A DNA stretch of 64,000 nt, from positions 2,615,001-2,679,000 of the forward strand of contig NZ_CP116221.1 of assembly GCF_023556315.2 (NCBI RefSeq), in the 5' to 3' direction. The stretch's first letter is position 1, and every line of letters begins with the position of its first letter. Below are positions 62,616 to 64,000 of the stretch, in pieces. Under the pieces are notes generated by a model, which made no database searches, was not told the origin of the DNA, and saw only the letters and a program-made list of their open reading frames with translations. A program made the position numbers and the translations under genes. Source of the DNA: Psychroserpens ponticola. Its GTDB lineage: Bacteria; Bacteroidota; Bacteroidia; Flavobacteriales; Flavobacteriaceae.

Positions 62616-64000
62616 TTACATCTTCACAATAATAAACTCACTACGTCTATTTAATTGGTGTTGTTCTTCGGTACAATCTGAATTGTTTGTTGGTTCACAA
62701 CCACAATCGTTTATTAATTGAGATTCACCATATCCTTTAGCAGTTAATCTTGAGGCATCAATTCCTTTAGAAATTAGATAATTACGGGTAGATTGTGCTC
62801 TGTTTTCAGATAATCTTTCGTTATAATCTGCTTTACCTCTACAGTCTGTATGACTTTTAACATCAACAATCATGTCTGGATACTGATTCATCACTGCCAA
62901 TACTTTTTGCAATTCGACTTCAGCATCGTAACGAATATTTGACTTATTATAATCAAAATAAATAATTGGAATACCAAGCGTTTGTGCTAAATCGGTTCCT
63001 TCTTCAATGCTTTTAACATCTTTCTCTAACTTAGGGTTAATAACCAGATCTTGTCTTTTCTTAGGCGTTGTAAATCGTTCTTCAACAGTTTCATAATCAT
63101 CCGCTTCAATTCTGATTAAATATTCCTTTTCGCACTCTAGCTTTTCAAATTTATAAGCGCCATCAGTGCCTACGATTTGAGAATTTAACTCCTCTCCTTC
63201 AGCATCTAACAAGGTTACTTTTGCACCTACGATAAACGCATCAGTTTCTTGATCTCTTACAATACCTTCAACCACTTGTTCGCAATCTGGTATTGTAAAA
63301 CTATAAATATCATCATCGCCTTTCCCTCCTTCTCTATTAGAGGTGAAAAAACCTTCTTTTGTCGCTACATTTTCATAGTAAGCAAAGTCATCCATCGGAC
63401 TATTAATTGGACGACCTACATTTTCTAAAATTAATTGTTGACTTAATTCTCTTCGTTTTTCAAATTCTCTAATTACAAAAACATCTAATCCACCTAAACC
63501 AGCAAATCCGTTAGAAGAAAAGAATAAATCACCTTCAGAATTTACAAACGGAAACGTTTCATGACCTTCAGTATTTATAGAAGCGCCTAAATTAACAGGC
63601 TCGCCTAACGTACCATCCGGATTAATATCCACTTCAAAAATATCAGATTTACCTAAAGTTCCAGTCATATCTGAAGCAAAGTACATTTTAGTTCCTTTAA
63701 GATTTACGGTTGGATGCGCAACACTATATTCATCTCCATTGAAATGAACAGATTGAATGTTTGTCCACTCATCATCTTCTAAAGTTGCTTTAAATATTTT
63801 TAATCTATTTGTACCATCTTCACTATTCTTATACTTTTTATTGTAATAATTATTTCTAGTAAAATACATCACTTGATCATCTGGAGTAAACGATACCGTT
63901 GATTCGTGAAATTTACTATTTACGTTTTCATTGAATGCTTCAACATTAGAATAAGTACCATCAGCTTGTTTTTCTGCATGGAATAAATCAAGGAATGGCT
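62616..64000 (-). CDS. OmpA-family outer-membrane protein with PD40 repeats (5' end outside the window)
   Basis: The open frame runs without a stop from 62616 to the window edge, so the N-terminus and signal are missing; internal Met codons near 63872 are not starts. In translation order it shows PD40/TolB-like repeats (STVSFTPDDQVMYFTRNNYY, HPTVNLKGTKMYFASDMTG, TFPFVNSEGDLFFSSNGF), a carboxypeptidase-regulatory-like domain (IVEGIVRDQETDAFIVGAKV type) and a C-terminal OmpA domain (IIYFDYNKSNIRYDAE, VDVKSHTDCRGKADYNERLS, NRRSEFIIVKM) that binds peptidoglycan. Proteins of this kind accompany PorP/SprF in flavobacterial type IX secretion, but no such gene is seen here. Confidence 0.85.
   Translation of the reverse strand, partial: PFLDLFHAEKQADGTYSNVEAFNENVNSKFHESTVSFTPDDQVMYFTRNNYYNKKYKNSEDGTNRLKIFKATLEDDEWTNIQSVHFNGDEYSVAHPTVNLKGTKMYFASDMTGTLGKSDIFEVDINPDGTLGEPVNLGASINTEGHETFPFVNSEGDLFFSSNGFAGLGGLDVFVIREFEKRRELSQQLILENVGRPINSPMDDFAYYENVATKEGFFTSNREGGKGDDDIYSFTIPDCEQVVEGIVRDQETDAFIVGAKVTLLDAEGEELNSQIVGTDGAYKFEKLECEKEYLIRIEADDYETVEERFTTPKKRQDLVINPKLEKDVKSIEEGTDLAQTLGIPIIYFDYNKSNIRYDAEVELQKVLAVMNQYPDMIVDVKSHTDCRGKADYNERLSENRAQSTRNYLISKGIDASRLTAKGYGESQLINDCGCEPTNNSDCTEEQHQLNRRSEFIIVKM

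Noticed and set aside
1-64000. Genomic island or prophage boundaries
   Set aside because: No integrase, transposase, tRNA-associated direct repeats or change in base composition was seen; gene order looks chromosomal.

Overview
The window is a low-GC, densely coded chromosomal segment of a member of the Flavobacteriaceae (Bacteroidota). The evidence is: gldI (a gliding/type IX secretion lipoprotein); three proteins ending in type IX secretion (T9SS) type A sorting domains; many Sec and lipoprotein signal peptides; family-restricted domains (DUF3810, DUF6503, DUF6249, DUF4369, DUF349, DUF368); and Bacteroidota-type promoter -7 elements (TAnnTTTG) in place of sigma-70 -10 boxes. Shine-Dalgarno sequences are generally absent. 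I see no rRNA, tRNA, CRISPR array, insertion sequence or prophage. The genus cannot be fixed from the sequence.

Layout. 0-2.8 kb: DHH phosphoesterase, gldI and a cyclophilin-FKBP fusion in one operon. 3-11 kb: dipeptidase PepD, divergent from a DUF3810 putative metalloprotease; then an amidohydrolase pair and a metallophosphatase. 11-23.6 kb (minus strand): a DUF6503 lipoprotein; a 1322-aa FG-GAP repeat T9SS protein co-transcribed with a 53-aa small protein; a TPR histidine kinase with a LytTR regulator; and a 1470-aa CUB/T9SS protein. 23.7-43.7 kb (plus strand): housekeeping genes (SpoU methyltransferase, M48 protease, arylsulfotransferase-like T9SS protein, spoT-fur-purA, OstA-like protein, class III aminotransferase, TPR protein, two DUF368 transporters, aroE, DUF349 protein, DEAD helicase, small DUF2306 protein).

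43.7-48.9 kb holds two ECF sigma-factor modules, each with an overlapping membrane-anchored putative anti-sigma gene. They flank a membrane protein of unknown function. The second module faces a DUF6249 gene, and both of its transcription units carry the same apparent ECF promoter (TGTAACC-N16-CGTC), which implies an autoregulated mini-regulon. 48.9-55.2 kb: DUF885 peptidase, envelope lipoproteins, a third FKBP, a VanX-like dipeptidase and an AlkB-like dioxygenase. 55.5-60.2 kb: a hydrolase, an SPFH protein followed by two decayed small ORFs and an Arc-type DNA-binding protein, a DUF819 permease and a DUF4369 lipoprotein. 60.2-64 kb (minus strand): a small unknown gene, the idi-queD-manA operon, and the 3' part of an OmpA-family protein cut by the window edge.

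Functional theme: apart from core metabolism, most genes concern the envelope. They cover secretion through T9SS, folding of exported proteins (three PPIase genes), recycling of lipid carriers (DUF368), peptide turnover and envelope-stress-type regulation. The most notable signals are the paired ECF promoters, a three-unit amidohydrolase operon in which two units have lost the metal-binding HxH motif, the 7+7 propeller architecture of the FG-GAP protein with its small downstream partner, and the SPFH-Arc cassette with palindromes upstream.
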